From contig CAZUHP010000010.1 in the NCBI GenBank assembly GCA_964620595.1, positions 1-64,000 on the forward strand: a DNA stretch of 64,000 bases, read 5' to 3'. Of the stretch, positions 40,931 through 49,360 are shown in pieces. The first letter of the stretch is position 1; the number at the start of each line of letters is the position of its first letter. The notes under the pieces are model-generated. The model did no database searches. It saw only the letters and a program-made list of their open reading frames with translations, and was not told the origin of the DNA. The position numbers and the translations under genes are program-made. The DNA comes from Desulfocarbo sp964620595 (GTDB taxonomy: Bacteria > Desulfobacterota > Desulfarculia > Desulfarculales > Desulfarculaceae).

Positions 40931-41995
40931 CTACATCTCAAGGTCCCTGGTGTCCTCCTCCAAGCTCACCTTCCAGAAGTGCTCCTGCACGGCAATGGCC
41001 TCCTTCAAGGGTTGCGGCTGCTCGGCCCCCTGGGCGGCGCGGCGCAGGTCATCGGCCGCTTCATCGCCCATGAGCGCCTCCATCACCGCGATCGCCGCCC
41101 GGGCCTGGGCCTCGGGGTCGTAGCCCCCCTCCAGGGTGCCCACGATGCGGCCGGGGCAAGAGCCCTCGGCCACCTCCAGCAGCACCCGGGTCAGAGCGGC
41201 AAAGCCCCGGGAACTCAAGGCCTGGCCGCCCAGCGGGTCCTGGCGGTGGGCGTCGAAGCCCGCGGAAACGAGGATGAACTGGGGAGCGAACTGCCGCGCC
41301 ACCGGGGCCAGCAGGTCCTCGAAGATGCGTATGTAGTCCGTATCGCCGTGGCCCGCGCCCAGGGGCACGTTGACCGTGAAGCCCTCGCCCGCCCCCCGGC
41401 CCACCGCGTTGACCGGGCCGGTGCCCGGGTAAAAGGGCGACTGGTGGGTGGAGAAATAGAGCACCCTGGGCTCCTGGAAGAAGACATCCTCGGTGCCGTT
41501 GCCATGGTGCACGTCCCAATCCACGATCAGCACCCGCTCCAGGCCCCGCGCCTGGATGAGGTGGGCGGCGGCAACGGCCACGTTGTTGAACAGGCAAAAG
41601 CCCATGGCCCGCACCGCGGTGGCGTGGTGGCCCGGGGGCCGCACAAAGGCCATGCCATGGCTCACCTCGCCCTCCAGGGCCGCGTCGCACAGGTCAATGA
41701 GAGTGCCGGCCGCGTAGAGCGCCGCCTGGTAGGAGCCCGGCGAGGTCTGGGTGTCCATGTCCAGGGCCATGCTGCGGCCTTCGGTGGAGGCGATGCGGCT
41801 TATGTGGCTGGCCTGGTGCACCCGGGCCAGTTCCTCGCGGGTGGCCCGGCGCAGGAGTATGCGCCTGGTTTGGGACAGGCCGGGCCACTGGGCCAGGGCC
41901 GCATCCAGGACAGCCAGGCGGCGGGGTGATTCGGGGTGATAGGCCCCGGGGTCGTGATCCATGAAAACCGGGTCGTGCACCAAGCCCAGGGGCAT
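40931..41995 (-). CDS. Histone-deacetylase superfamily protein
   Basis: A 354-residue cytoplasmic zinc-dependent deacetylase-fold protein. All catalytic motifs are present: FVRPPGHHA (His-His pair), VDWDVHHGNGTEDVFF (Asp-His metal ligands), SAGFDAHRQDPLGG (Asp ligand) and GTLEGGYDPEA. Bacterial members deacetylate polyamines, acetoin-related or other acylated small molecules; the substrate here is unknown. ATG at 41995 with AAGGAG 7 bp ahead. The stop of the LysM-like protein gene lies 19 bp upstream, so the two form an operon. Confidence 0.9.
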   Translation of the reverse strand: MPLGLVHDPVFMDHDPGAYHPESPRRLAVLDAALAQWPGLSQTRRILLRRATREELARVHQASHISRIASTEGRSMALDMDTQTSPGSYQAALYAAGTLIDLCDAALEGEVSHGMAFVRPPGHHATAVRAMGFCLFNNVAVAAAHLIQARGLERVLIVDWDVHHGNGTEDVFFQEPRVLYFSTHQSPFYPGTGPVNAVGRGAGEGFTVNVPLGAGHGDTDYIRIFEDLLAPVARQFAPQFILVSAGFDAHRQDPLGGQALSSRGFAALTRVLLEVAEGSCPGRIVGTLEGGYDPEAQARAAIAVMEALMGDEAADDLRRAAQGAEQPQPLKEAIAVQEHFWKVSLEEDTRDLEM

Positions 41996-42014
41996 GTATC
42001 CACTCCTTGGCTGA

Positions 42015-42917
42015 TCAATTCTTGGCGGGGGATTTCCTGGCCGCGGGGAACAACAGCACCCGGCCATCGTACATCACCCCCGACAGGTCGTGGGGGTCGA
42101 TCTTGGCCAGTTCCCTGAATATCTCGCTGAGGTTGAAGACCACCACCTTGCCACCGGGTTCCAAGAGGTCCAGGTTGGCGCTCATCTTGCCGGTCTTCAG
42201 GTTGTAGACCCCCACCATGTGCTCGGCGAACTTGAGTATCTTGCCCACTCCCGAGGAGTAGCCCTGGGGATCGGGCTTGTCTGCGTCGGGCGGCAGGTCC
42301 ACCCCGCGGCTCTTCATGTACTCCCGCAGGAGCCGGTAGTGGATCTGCCACAGGTTCTCGCCCGGGCGGACCAGGTGCACCCCCCACACGCTCACCCGCT
42401 TCTTTTCGCCCAGGGGCTTTTCCAGTATCTCGCCGCGCTGGCCCACCACCAGCTTGCGTTCCAGCTCGCCCACCGCCACCACGGTATCGCCCACCTTGAT
42501 GCTCTCGTCCGAGCGCACCACCGCGTCCAGGGACCGGTCCAGGCCATAGGGCTTCTTGCGCTCGGCCTGCTCGGCGGACTGGCCTTGGGCGGTCCCGCCC
42601 TGGGGGCTCATCTCCACCACCTTGCCCTCCACGGGCGCCGGGGGGGCGGGAGGACCGGAAGGCGCGGAAACCCCTCCCTGTTCAGCACCGCCCGGGGCGC
42701 CCGGCCGGGAGGAAGGAACCGCGGCCCGTTCAGGAGGCTGGGTGTTGGGGGCCACCTGGGCCGGCCCTTGGCCCCAGTAGTTCCAGACCAGGGCCAAGGC
42801 CAGGGCCACCATCAAAAGGGCCACCAGCCAGGGCCAGCGCGAGGGCTTGCCCCCCCCGCCCGGGCCGGGCTGGTTCAGGGAATCCCGCAGGTCCTTTTCC
42901 GGGGAGAGAGGGTCCAT
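42015..42917 (-). CDS. Membrane-anchored protein with LysM-like segment (300 aa)
   Basis: A 300-residue protein with a short cytoplasmic N-terminus (MDPLSPEKDLRDSLN), one transmembrane helix about residues 27-46 (RWPWLVALLMVALALALVWN), then a Pro/Gly-rich linker to about residue 115. The C-terminal domain includes VHLVRPGENLWQIHYRLLREY, which resembles a LysM repeat, and AEHMVGVYNLKTGKMSANLDLL. It could bind peptidoglycan. It precedes the deacetylase-family gene by 19 bp; a link between them is unknown. Confidence 0.65.
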   Translation of the reverse strand: MDPLSPEKDLRDSLNQPGPGGGGKPSRWPWLVALLMVALALALVWNYWGQGPAQVAPNTQPPERAAVPSSRPGAPGGAEQGGVSAPSGPPAPPAPVEGKVVEMSPQGGTAQGQSAEQAERKKPYGLDRSLDAVVRSDESIKVGDTVVAVGELERKLVVGQRGEILEKPLGEKKRVSVWGVHLVRPGENLWQIHYRLLREYMKSRGVDLPPDADKPDPQGYSSGVGKILKFAEHMVGVYNLKTGKMSANLDLLEPGGKVVVFNLSEIFRELAKIDPHDLSGVMYDGRVLLFPAARKSPAKN

Positions 42918-42987
42918 GACTTCTCCTCACCTGGGCAGGCGCGGGCAGGGCCTTGTCCAAACAACAGGCCCCCGCGTGCCCCGCGGC

Positions 42988-43012
42988 AAAACCCCGCCCG
43001 CTCCAGGCGGGC
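42988..43012 (-). terminator. Probable terminator of the symporter operon
   Basis: GCCCGC (42996-43001) and GCGGGC (43007-43012) form a short stem; on the minus strand it is followed by GGGGTTTT. It lies directly after the symporter stop at 43016. Confidence 0.4.
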
Positions 43013-43015
43013 AGG

Positions 43016-44611
43016 CTATAGGTGGCGCCAGCAGCGCTCGAGGTGCTCCGCCTCCAGCTTGGGCGAGGCCAGGCTCACCACCACCGCCAGGATGAAAGAG
43101 ATGGGCAGCGCTATGATGTTGGGGTCGGTGAACTGCAACAGCCACCAGCCCGAACCCTTGGCCGCATACTGGGCCAGGGAGTCCACCCCGAACATGGCCT
43201 TGCACAGGCCGATGGCCGCCGACTCCTTGGTATGCACGAACAAGAGGTAGAAGAAGCTGGCCGCGAAGCCGCCCACGATGGAGGCCACCGCGCCGGCCCG
43301 GGTCATGCCCTTCCAATACAGGCCCAGCAGGTAGGAGGGCAGGAAGGCCGCCGCACACAGGCCGAAGAAGAAGGCCGTGGCCCGGGCGATGACCGAAGGC
43401 GGCAGCACCAGGCCCCAGATCAGGGTGACCACCACCGTAACCGCCACCCCGATCCGGGTCAGGGCTATCTCGTTGCCCCCGCCCCGGAGACCCCGTTCGT
43501 AGAAGTCGCGGCCCAGGCTGGTGCCGCCCACGTGGTACTGGCTGGAGAGGGTGCTCATGGCCGCGGCGAACATGGCCAGCAGGAACAGCACCCCGAACCA
43601 GTCGGGCATCACCTTGGAGACGAAGATGGGGATTATCTTGTCCATGTTGCCGCCGGCCACCTGGATGGCCACCTTGCCGGCCTGTTGGAAGAAGATCACG
43701 TTGCTAAGGGCGCCCACCACAAAGGCCACCCCGGTCATGGCGATGATGAAGATGCCGCCGAAGAGCACCCCCCGGTTCAGCTCGCGGTCGCTCTTGACGG
43801 TCATGAAGCGCACCGCCAGCTGGGGCTGGGCCAGGACCCCGATGCCCACCCCGTAGACGATGGTGGTGTAGATCACCAGCCACAGGGGCGAGCCGTACTT
43901 GGCCCCCTGGGTCCAGCCCAGCATGCCGCCCGCCTTGAGGCTCTCGGGCATGTGAGGCGCCAAGTCGCTGAGCGCCTGGTGGGCCTCCACCACCCCGCCC
44001 AGCTTGCTGTAGGTGAACACGATCAGGATGAGCATCATCACGAACATGAGCGAGCCCTGGAAGGCATCGGTGTACATCACCGCCTTGAGGCCGCCGGTGA
44101 TCACATACAAAGCCAGGATGCCGGTGAAGGCCAACAGGGCCACCGTGTAGTTTATGCCCAGGCCCACCTCCAACATGCGGCTGATGCCGATCAAGACCGC
44201 GGCCGCGTAGACCGGGATGAACAGGAAGATGACCACCCCGGCGAAGCCCTGCACGAAACGGGAGCGGTAGCGCTCGCCCAAAAGCTCGGGAAAGGTGTGG
44301 GCGTCCAGGGCCACTCCCATGCGCCGGGTGCGCTTGCCAAAGAAGACCATGGCAATGAAGATGCCCACCAGGATGTTGAGGAAGGTGAGCCACAAGAGCG
44401 GAAAGCCGAACAAGGCGGCCGCGCCGCCAAAGCCGATGATGGCCGAAGTGGAGATGAAGGTGGCGCCATAGCTCATGGCCATGACAAAGGGATTCATGCG
44501 CCGGCCGGCCAGCATGTAGTCGCTGGCCTGGCGGGTCTCGCGCCAGCCTTTGTAGCCCAGCCAGAACACCACTATCAGATAGACCAGAGCCAGGATTATC
44601 TTGATCGCCAT
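43016..44611 (-). CDS. Sodium:solute symporter family transporter
   Basis: A 531-residue inner-membrane protein with about 13 hydrophobic helices, SSS family. RETRQASDYMLAGRRMNPFV and MSYGATFISTSAIIGFGGAA at the N-terminus, and AMSTLSSQYHVGGTSLGRDFY around the sodium site in TM8, are typical of the panthothenate/acetate-type branch. Solute unknown; acetate, pyruvate and similar organic acids are common in this branch. It follows a 54-residue small accessory protein gene by 49 bp, in one operon from the promoter at 44916-44945. Confidence 0.9.
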   Translation of the reverse strand: MAIKIILALVYLIVVFWLGYKGWRETRQASDYMLAGRRMNPFVMAMSYGATFISTSAIIGFGGAAALFGFPLLWLTFLNILVGIFIAMVFFGKRTRRMGVALDAHTFPELLGERYRSRFVQGFAGVVIFLFIPVYAAAVLIGISRMLEVGLGINYTVALLAFTGILALYVITGGLKAVMYTDAFQGSLMFVMMLILIVFTYSKLGGVVEAHQALSDLAPHMPESLKAGGMLGWTQGAKYGSPLWLVIYTTIVYGVGIGVLAQPQLAVRFMTVKSDRELNRGVLFGGIFIIAMTGVAFVVGALSNVIFFQQAGKVAIQVAGGNMDKIIPIFVSKVMPDWFGVLFLLAMFAAAMSTLSSQYHVGGTSLGRDFYERGLRGGGNEIALTRIGVAVTVVVTLIWGLVLPPSVIARATAFFFGLCAAAFLPSYLLGLYWKGMTRAGAVASIVGGFAASFFYLLFVHTKESAAIGLCKAMFGVDSLAQYAAKGSGWWLLQFTDPNIIALPISFILAVVVSLASPKLEAEHLERCWRHL

Positions 44612-44660
44612 GGCAGCTCCTAGGGGCGTGGGGTAATCAAGGCAGCGTCAGCACCAGCGC

Positions 44661-44825
44661 TCAGGTGCGGTCGCTTTTGGGAGCCCACTCGTCCAACTCG
44701 CGCAGCTCCTCGGTGTAGGGCCCGGAGTCGTTCCACTTCACGATTCCATAGACCACACACAACAGCGAGGCCAGGATGCACAGGATATAGGCCCAGGCCA
44801 ATTCGGTGCTGGCAATGCCTAGCAA
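44661..44825 (-). CDS. Symporter small accessory protein (54 aa)
   Basis: A 54-residue product starting with TTG (44825) and reading MLGIASTELAWAYILCILAS, then CVVYGIVKWNDSGPYTEEL and ending EWAPKSDRT. It has one transmembrane helix (about residues 8-28) and a charged cytoplasmic tail, the pattern of the small accessory proteins encoded directly upstream of SSS symporters in Desulfobacterota. GGGAGG lies 6-7 bp before the TTG. Being short and TTG-started it is easily missed. It probably stabilises or assembles the symporter. Confidence 0.8.
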   Translation of the reverse strand: MLGIASTELAWAYILCILASLLCVVYGIVKWNDSGPYTEELRELDEWAPKSDRT

Positions 44826-44915
44826 GATCCACCTCCCGGACAGGGACCAGTGACGGGCAAGGGCCGGGCGAGGGACTCCCCTCCACCCCGGCCGTACAGG
44901 CTAAATCATCAATAT

Positions 44916-44945
44916 ATGATATGAACCAGGCTTGGGCAGTGTCAA
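44916..44945 (-). promoter_or_regulatory. Sigma-70 promoter of the symporter operon
   Basis: Minus-strand TTGACA (44945-44940), 18 bp, TATCAT (44921-44916), about 90 bp before the accessory protein start. Confidence 0.6.
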
Positions 44946-44996
44946 GGAGATACGCCTCCATGTAGCTAAAAAATAGCTATCGCCCCATCCCTCCCC

Positions 44997-45025
44997 TTGA
45001 TATACCTTTAGATAGCGGTTACAGT
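44997..45025 (+). promoter_or_regulatory. Candidate sigma-70 promoter of the MoxR/VWA operon
   Basis: TTGATA (44997-45002), 17 bp, TACAGT (45020-45025), 81 bp before the ATG at 45107, divergent from the symporter promoter. Confidence 0.5.
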
Positions 45026-45106
45026 TGAGTCACGTACTGAATCGTGGTTCATGGCGCTGGGGCCGGCCCGGCCGGCCGCGTTTTCCTTCTTGGTCCGGGA
45101 GCAGAC

Positions 45107-45967
45107 ATGCCTAAGGATTTCGACAAGTTTACCGGCACGGACAAGTACATCGTCTCCCCTGCCCTCAGGGACGTGGTGAACGTCTCCATTGCCCTGGGCC
45201 GCCCGCTTCTGGTCAAGGGCGAGCCTGGCACCGGCAAGACGCTCTTGGCCCACAACATCGCCCGGGGCCTGGGCAAGGAACTCATCATCTGGAACATCAA
45301 GTCCACCACCAAGGCCAGGGACGGGCTCTACATCTACGACACCGTGCAGCGGCTCAATGACTCCCGCTTTGGCGGCGGCGACGTGAGCAACATCAAGAAC
45401 TACATCCACCTGGGCCAGTTGGGCCGCGCCTTTGCCGCCGAAGAGCAGGTGGTGCTCCTCATCGACGAGATCGACAAGGCGGACATCGAGTTTCCCAACG
45501 ATCTCCTGAACGAGTTGGACGAGATGAGCTTCTACATCTCCGAGACCAAAGAGACCATCGCGGCCAAGACCCGGCCCATCGTGGTCATCACCTCCAACTC
45601 GGAAAAGGAGTTGCCCGACGCCTTCTTGCGGCGTTGCGTGTTCCACTACATCGAGTTCCCCGACCCGCCCCTCATGACCGAGATCATCGGGGTGCACTTC
45701 CCCGACCTGGACAAGAAGCTGCTCAAGGAGGTGCTGGCCCGCTTCTACTGGCTGAGGGAGATAGACAACTTCCGCAAGAAACCCTCCACCAGTGAGCTGC
45801 TGGACTGGATATCGGCCCTCATCGCCGGCGGGGTCAAGCCCGAGCAGGTGGCCAAGGAGCTGCCCTTTGCCGGCGCGCTCATCAAGAAGGAGCAGGACCT
45901 GGAGGTGCTGGCCGCGGCCATGCAACGCTCTGGCGGCGGCCGCCTGGGCCTGAGAAGCCGTTACTAG
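45107..45967 (+). CDS. MoxR-family AAA ATPase
   Basis: A 286-residue AAA+ protein. It starts MPKDFDKFTGTDKYIVSPAL; Walker A is KGEPGTGKTLLAHNIA (about residues 37-52), Walker B VVLLIDEIDKADIEFPNDLL, sensor 1 VVITSNSEKELPDAFLRRC with the Arg finger, typical of the MoxR branch. MoxR proteins act as chaperone-like activators that work with a VWA-domain partner, here two genes downstream. ATG with GGGAGCAGAC upstream; an in-frame GTG extension to 45044 is unlikely. First gene of the three-gene operon. Confidence 0.9.
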   Translation: MPKDFDKFTGTDKYIVSPALRDVVNVSIALGRPLLVKGEPGTGKTLLAHNIARGLGKELIIWNIKSTTKARDGLYIYDTVQRLNDSRFGGGDVSNIKNYIHLGQLGRAFAAEEQVVLLIDEIDKADIEFPNDLLNELDEMSFYISETKETIAAKTRPIVVITSNSEKELPDAFLRRCVFHYIEFPDPPLMTEIIGVHFPDLDKKLLKEVLARFYWLREIDNFRKKPSTSELLDWISALIAGGVKPEQVAKELPFAGALIKKEQDLEVLAAAMQRSGGGRLGLRSRY

Positions 45968-45988
45968 AACAAGGAGGGAAGGCACCCC

Positions 45989-46465
45989 ATGGCCTTGACC
46001 AGAATCATAGAGATCCTGCGTTGGCTGCTGGTGGCCCTGGGATTCTACTGGGGCTACTCCCTGGATGACCCGGTGCGGGGTTTCACGGTCATGAGCCTGG
46101 TGGTGGTGCTGAGCATCGCCGGGCTCACCGGGCTGGAGAGCGTGCTCCTGGGCCAGAAGGCGGCCCAGGAGTCGGGCTACGGCGAGGGCCGAGCCTATCA
46201 GCGCCAGTCCGGCTTCAACAACCTGGCGGTGGCCGTGGCCATGGTGGTGGTCTGGTCCCTGGGTTGGGGGGTCAAGGCCCTGGCCGCGGTCACCCTGGTG
46301 CTCTTGGTGTTCCTGGCCCTGTCCGCGGCCAACCATGCCTACTCGGCCATAAAGGAGAATAACCGCTCGGTCGTCAACCTGCTGCGGCCCCTGCTCACCG
46401 GCGCCCTGTGGGGCGGGGTGCTGCCGCTGATGCTGATGGCCCTGTCGGCCGAGGGAGGCCAGTAG
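45989..46465 (+). CDS. Small membrane protein between MoxR and VWA genes (158 aa)
   Basis: A 158-residue membrane protein with four predicted helices: RWLLVALGFYWGYSLD, TVMSLVVVLSIAGLTGLESV, NLAVAVAMVVVWSLGWGVKA plus LAAVTLVLLVFLALSAANH, and ALWGGVLPLMLMALSAE. It resembles DUF6790-type proteins but I cannot confirm the family. Position 21 bp after the MoxR gene and 3 bp before the VWA gene indicates a complex or common pathway; it may be the membrane target or anchor. Function unknown. Confidence 0.7.
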   Translation: MALTRIIEILRWLLVALGFYWGYSLDDPVRGFTVMSLVVVLSIAGLTGLESVLLGQKAAQESGYGEGRAYQRQSGFNNLAVAVAMVVVWSLGWGVKALAAVTLVLLVFLALSAANHAYSAIKENNRSVVNLLRPLLTGALWGGVLPLMLMALSAEGGQ

Positions 46466-46468
46466 CCG

Positions 46469-47644
46469 GTGGTCTTTCTGGACCTCTTCTATACGCTCCG
46501 CCAGCTCAAGGTGCCGGTATCCATCACCGAGTGGATGGCGCTCATGGAGGCCCTGGACAAGGGCCTGGCCAAGAGCAGCCTGACCACCTTCTACTACCTG
46601 GCCCGGGCGGTGCTCATCAAGTCCGAGACCTACTACGACCAGTACGACCAGGCCTTTGGCCACGTGTTCCAGAACGCGGAGCTGCCCCCCGACATCCGCG
46701 ACGAGATACTGTCCTGGCTGGAGGACCCCCTGAACCGCCTGGAGCTTTCCGAGGAGGAGCTGGCCGCGCTAAAGCACCTGGACCTGGACGAGCTGCGGCG
46801 CGAGCTGGAAAAGCGCCTGCAAGAGCAGACCGAGCGCCACGACGGCGGCAACCGCTGGATCGGCACCGGTGGCACCAGCCCCTTTGGTCACTCCGGCGCC
46901 CATCCCGGCGGCATCCGCATCGGCGGCACCGGCGGCGGCAGGCAAGCGGTGCAGATCGCCGCGGCCCGGCGCTTCCGCAACTACCGCACGGACGTGACCC
47001 TGGACGTGCGCCAGATCAAGGTGGCCCTCAAGCGCCTGCGCCGCTTTTCCCGCGAGGGCCCGGAGGACGAGCTGGACCTGGACGAGACCATCGACAAGAC
47101 CTGCAAGAACGCGGGAGAGATAGAGCTGGTCTTCCGCCGCGAGCGCAAGAACACGGTCAAGGTGCTGCTCCTCATGGACTCGGGCGGGTCCATGACGCCC
47201 TATTCCAACCTGGTGAACCGCCTCTTCAGCGCGGCGCACCAGATGAGCCACTTCCGCGACCTGAGGGCCTACTACTTCCACAACTGCATCTACCAGGACC
47301 TCTACCAGGACATCTACAACTCCGAGTCCGTGCCCACCGCCGAGCTGCTCCACAACCTGGCCCCGGACTACAAGGTGATCCTGGTGGGAGACGCCTACAT
47401 GGCGCCCTCAGAGCTTTTCAGCGTGGGCGGAGCCATTGACTACTACTACCACAACGAGCGGCCGGGCATAGAATGGCTGCAACGCATCGCCGACCATTTC
47501 CGCCATTGCGTGTGGCTGAACCCCATGCCCGAGCGCGCCTGGTTCCACACCACCATCAGCAGCATCGGCAAGCTCTTCCCCATGTTCCCCCTCACCATCG
47601 ACGGCCTGGAAGGGGCGGTCAAAAAGCTCATGGTGAAACGCTAG
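46469..47644 (+). CDS. VWA-domain protein (CoxE-like), partner of MoxR
   Basis: A 391-residue cytoplasmic protein. Residues 1-200 are helical (FLDLFYTLRQLKVPVSITEW, then a charged segment) with a Gly-rich linker (TGGTSPFGHSGAHPGG). The C-terminal half is a von Willebrand A fold with a MIDAS-like site VLLLMDSGGSMTPY (DxGxS variant), DLRAYYFHNCIYQDLY and KVILVGDAYMAP. This is the CoxE-type partner of MoxR ATPases. Start GTG at 46469 with GAGGGAGG about 10 bp before. No CO dehydrogenase or metal-enzyme gene is next to it, so the client is unknown. Confidence 0.85.
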   Translation: MVFLDLFYTLRQLKVPVSITEWMALMEALDKGLAKSSLTTFYYLARAVLIKSETYYDQYDQAFGHVFQNAELPPDIRDEILSWLEDPLNRLELSEEELAALKHLDLDELRRELEKRLQEQTERHDGGNRWIGTGGTSPFGHSGAHPGGIRIGGTGGGRQAVQIAAARRFRNYRTDVTLDVRQIKVALKRLRRFSREGPEDELDLDETIDKTCKNAGEIELVFRRERKNTVKVLLLMDSGGSMTPYSNLVNRLFSAAHQMSHFRDLRAYYFHNCIYQDLYQDIYNSESVPTAELLHNLAPDYKVILVGDAYMAPSELFSVGGAIDYYYHNERPGIEWLQRIADHFRHCVWLNPMPERAWFHTTISSIGKLFPMFPLTIDGLEGAVKKLMVKR

Positions 47645-47654
47645 GCCCGGCTTC

Positions 47655-47714
47655 CCCGCCCCGGGCGACCCGCGACGACGTCCCCCCGCCCCCTCGTCGC
47701 CCCCCGACGCCCCC
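47655..47714 (-). repeat. G-tract array (C-rich on +) between the VWA and cupin genes
   Basis: The minus strand reads GGGGGGCGTCGGGGGGCGAC and continues with further G-runs of five to six. It separates two convergent stops and shares the GGGGGGCGACG unit with the other arrays. Confidence 0.7.
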
Positions 47715-48071
47715 CTAGCCCGCCGCCTCCCCTGGAATCAAGCCCGCCACCACCAGGATCTCCAGGGTGTCCTGGCCTATGTTGGTCAACTCGTGAAAGG
47801 CACCGATGGGGATGTGGATGGCATCCCCCGGCTTCACCTCCCGCAGCTCGTCGTCCACCTGCATGCGTCCCTTGCCGGCCTGGATTATGTAGATCTCCTC
47901 CATGGGGTCCACGTGGCCCAAGAGCTTCTCTCCCGGCGGCACCGCGGCATGGGCCAGGAACATCAGGGTGGCCAACCGCGGGTGAGTGAGCAGCATGTGG
48001 GCCACTCCGCCGCCGTGAGCCAGGTAGCGGGTCTGCCTCACCTCGGGGTGCTCCAGGTTGCGCAGGATCAT
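47715..48071 (-). CDS. Cupin-domain protein
   Basis: A 118-residue single-domain cupin. Motif 1 is GHVDPMEEIYIIQAGKGRMQ (one His; the second usual His is Asp here) and motif 2 is PGDAIHIPIGAFHELTN with a metal-type His. Such proteins bind a small ligand or metal; substrate unknown. ATG at 48071 begins MILRNLEHPEVRQTRYL. It is downstream of the alpha/beta-hydrolase and small-protein genes on the same strand, with 105 bp between. Confidence 0.85.
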   Translation of the reverse strand: MILRNLEHPEVRQTRYLAHGGGVAHMLLTHPRLATLMFLAHAAVPPGEKLLGHVDPMEEIYIIQAGKGRMQVDDELREVKPGDAIHIPIGAFHELTNIGQDTLEILVVAGLIPGEAAG

Positions 48072-48176
48072 CTTCGCTCCTCCCCAAGTAAACCGCCGCG
48101 CCCGGCGGCCGTTCGGCAGGGGCCGGCCGCAAGGGGAAGCGGCCCCTGGATTCAGTTCAGGAGAAGGCCCCCATCC

Positions 48177-48893
48177 CTATTGCCCGCCGCTGAAGCGCTC
48201 CACCCAGGCCAGGGTGTGGGCAATGGCCTGCTCCTGGTCCGCTTGCCGGGAGAGGCGGTGGTCCGCGCCGGGAAGGACCAGGAGCTGCTTGGGCGGGCGG
48301 GCCAGGCGGTGGCCCTCCCGCGCCTGGGCGAGGGGCACCACCTCGTCCTGCTCGCCATGCACGAACAGCACCCGGCTGGTGCGGGCCAGCACCGCGCGCA
48401 GGTCGTAGCGGGGGATGTCCCGTTCCAGGGCGGGCAGGGGGGGATGATCGGGCTGGGCGCGCAGCTTGGCGCGCAACTCCCCCAGGTCGGTGGGGGTGGA
48501 CCAGGCCACCAGGCAGGCGGGCGGCGCAGCCTCCGCGGCCAGGATGGCGGCACAGCCGCCCATGGAGGAGCCCAGGTAGGCCACAGGCAGGCCGGGGGCC
48601 AGGCCGCGCAGGTATTCAACCGCGGCCAGGTATTCGTCACGCCGGGTGGTGAGACTGGTGTCGGCGATGTCGCCTGGACTCTGGCCGCAGCCCGAGTGGT
48701 CGAACTGCAGGGCCAGACAGCCGGCCTGGGCCAGGGCCCGGGCCAGGCGGGTGAGCTTCTGGCTTTGCATGGAGGAGAAAAGGCCGTGGGCTATCACGGC
48801 GCTGGCGCCGGCTGGGTGCGGGGGCTGGTGGAGGCGAGCGGCGAGCTGACCGCCGGCAAAGGGTATGCGAAACGCCTCTGCCGCCGGGATCAT
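48177..48893 (-). CDS. Alpha/beta hydrolase
   Basis: A 238-residue cytoplasmic hydrolase. HGLFSSMQSQKLTRLARAL holds the oxyanion-hole HG, the nucleophile elbow is YLGSSMGGCAA, the acid is in FVHGEQDEVVPL and the base in GADHRLSRQ. It resembles serine aminopeptidase/acylglycerol lipase-type S9/BAAT-like proteins; substrate unknown. Its ATG overlaps the preceding gene's TGA (TGATG), so the two are coupled. Confidence 0.85.
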   Translation of the reverse strand: MIPAAEAFRIPFAGGQLAARLHQPPHPAGASAVIAHGLFSSMQSQKLTRLARALAQAGCLALQFDHSGCGQSPGDIADTSLTTRRDEYLAAVEYLRGLAPGLPVAYLGSSMGGCAAILAAEAAPPACLVAWSTPTDLGELRAKLRAQPDHPPLPALERDIPRYDLRAVLARTSRVLFVHGEQDEVVPLAQAREGHRLARPPKQLLVLPGADHRLSRQADQEQAIAHTLAWVERFSGGQ

Positions 48894-49177
48894 CAGTGGA
48901 CCACCAACCCCTTGGCCTCGCTGGTGTCGTCCTCCTCTGCCTCCTCCTCCTGGTCGGCCATGGCCTCCTCGTGGGCGCGCACCAGATAGCCGATGATCAG
49001 AAGGCTGGTCTGGAAACGCTCCATGTCCATGTCGCCCATTTGGAGCTGGCCGCCGAGCTGGTTGAACAACTCGATGAGTTCGGCGTCCATCTCCTGCTCG
49101 ATCATCCTGGTGACGAACTCGCTGGAGCCTTGCCCGAGCTGATCAAAGAACCGCGCGGCCGCTGCCTTCTTGTCCAT
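48893..49177 (-). CDS. Small acidic helical protein of unknown function (94 aa)
   Basis: A 94-residue protein starting MDKKAAAARFFDQLGQGSSE, mostly helical (TRMIEQEMDAELIELFNQLG, MERFQTSLLIIGYLVRAHEE), ending in an acidic run DQEEEAEEDDTSE. No family recognised. It precedes and overlaps the hydrolase gene by one base. Confidence 0.65.
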   Translation of the reverse strand: MDKKAAAARFFDQLGQGSSEFVTRMIEQEMDAELIELFNQLGGQLQMGDMDMERFQTSLLIIGYLVRAHEEAMADQEEEAEEDDTSEAKGLVVH

Positions 49178-49242
49178 GTGGCCTGCTCCTGATTTAGAGG
49201 GAATCTGCCGCTAGCATACCGCCGGCGGCAGGGTAATGCAAA

Positions 49243-49340
49243 TGGCGACGGGGGGCGACGGGGGGGGCGGGGGGGGCGACGGGGGGCGACGGGGGGGCAG
49301 GGGGGGCGACGGGGGCGACGGCGGGCGGCGGGGCGGCAAT
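49243..49340 (+). repeat. Long G-tract array downstream of the flippase-like gene
   Basis: About 98 bp of G-runs (four to eight Gs) separated mainly by CGAC, with a few CAG and GCGG, giving repeated GGGGGGCGAC units; it is the longest non-coding array in the window. It lies just past the stop of the minus-strand flippase gene, so it is transcribed as C-rich RNA from that gene. Confidence 0.8.
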
Positions 49341-49360
49341 GCCTGCGACGCGCCGCAGCC

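Noticed and set aside
43022..44623. Long + strand frame antisense to the symporter
   Set aside because: Highly charged His/Gln/Gly-rich reading produced by complementing codons of a membrane protein.
45008..46663. 551-codon minus-strand frame antisense to the MoxR operon
   Set aside because: Gly/His/Val-rich shadow without motifs; the MoxR and VWA signatures are on the + strand.
49243..49340. G-tract array considered as a CRISPR-like array
   Set aside because: Units are short and irregular with no unique spacers, and no cas gene is nearby.
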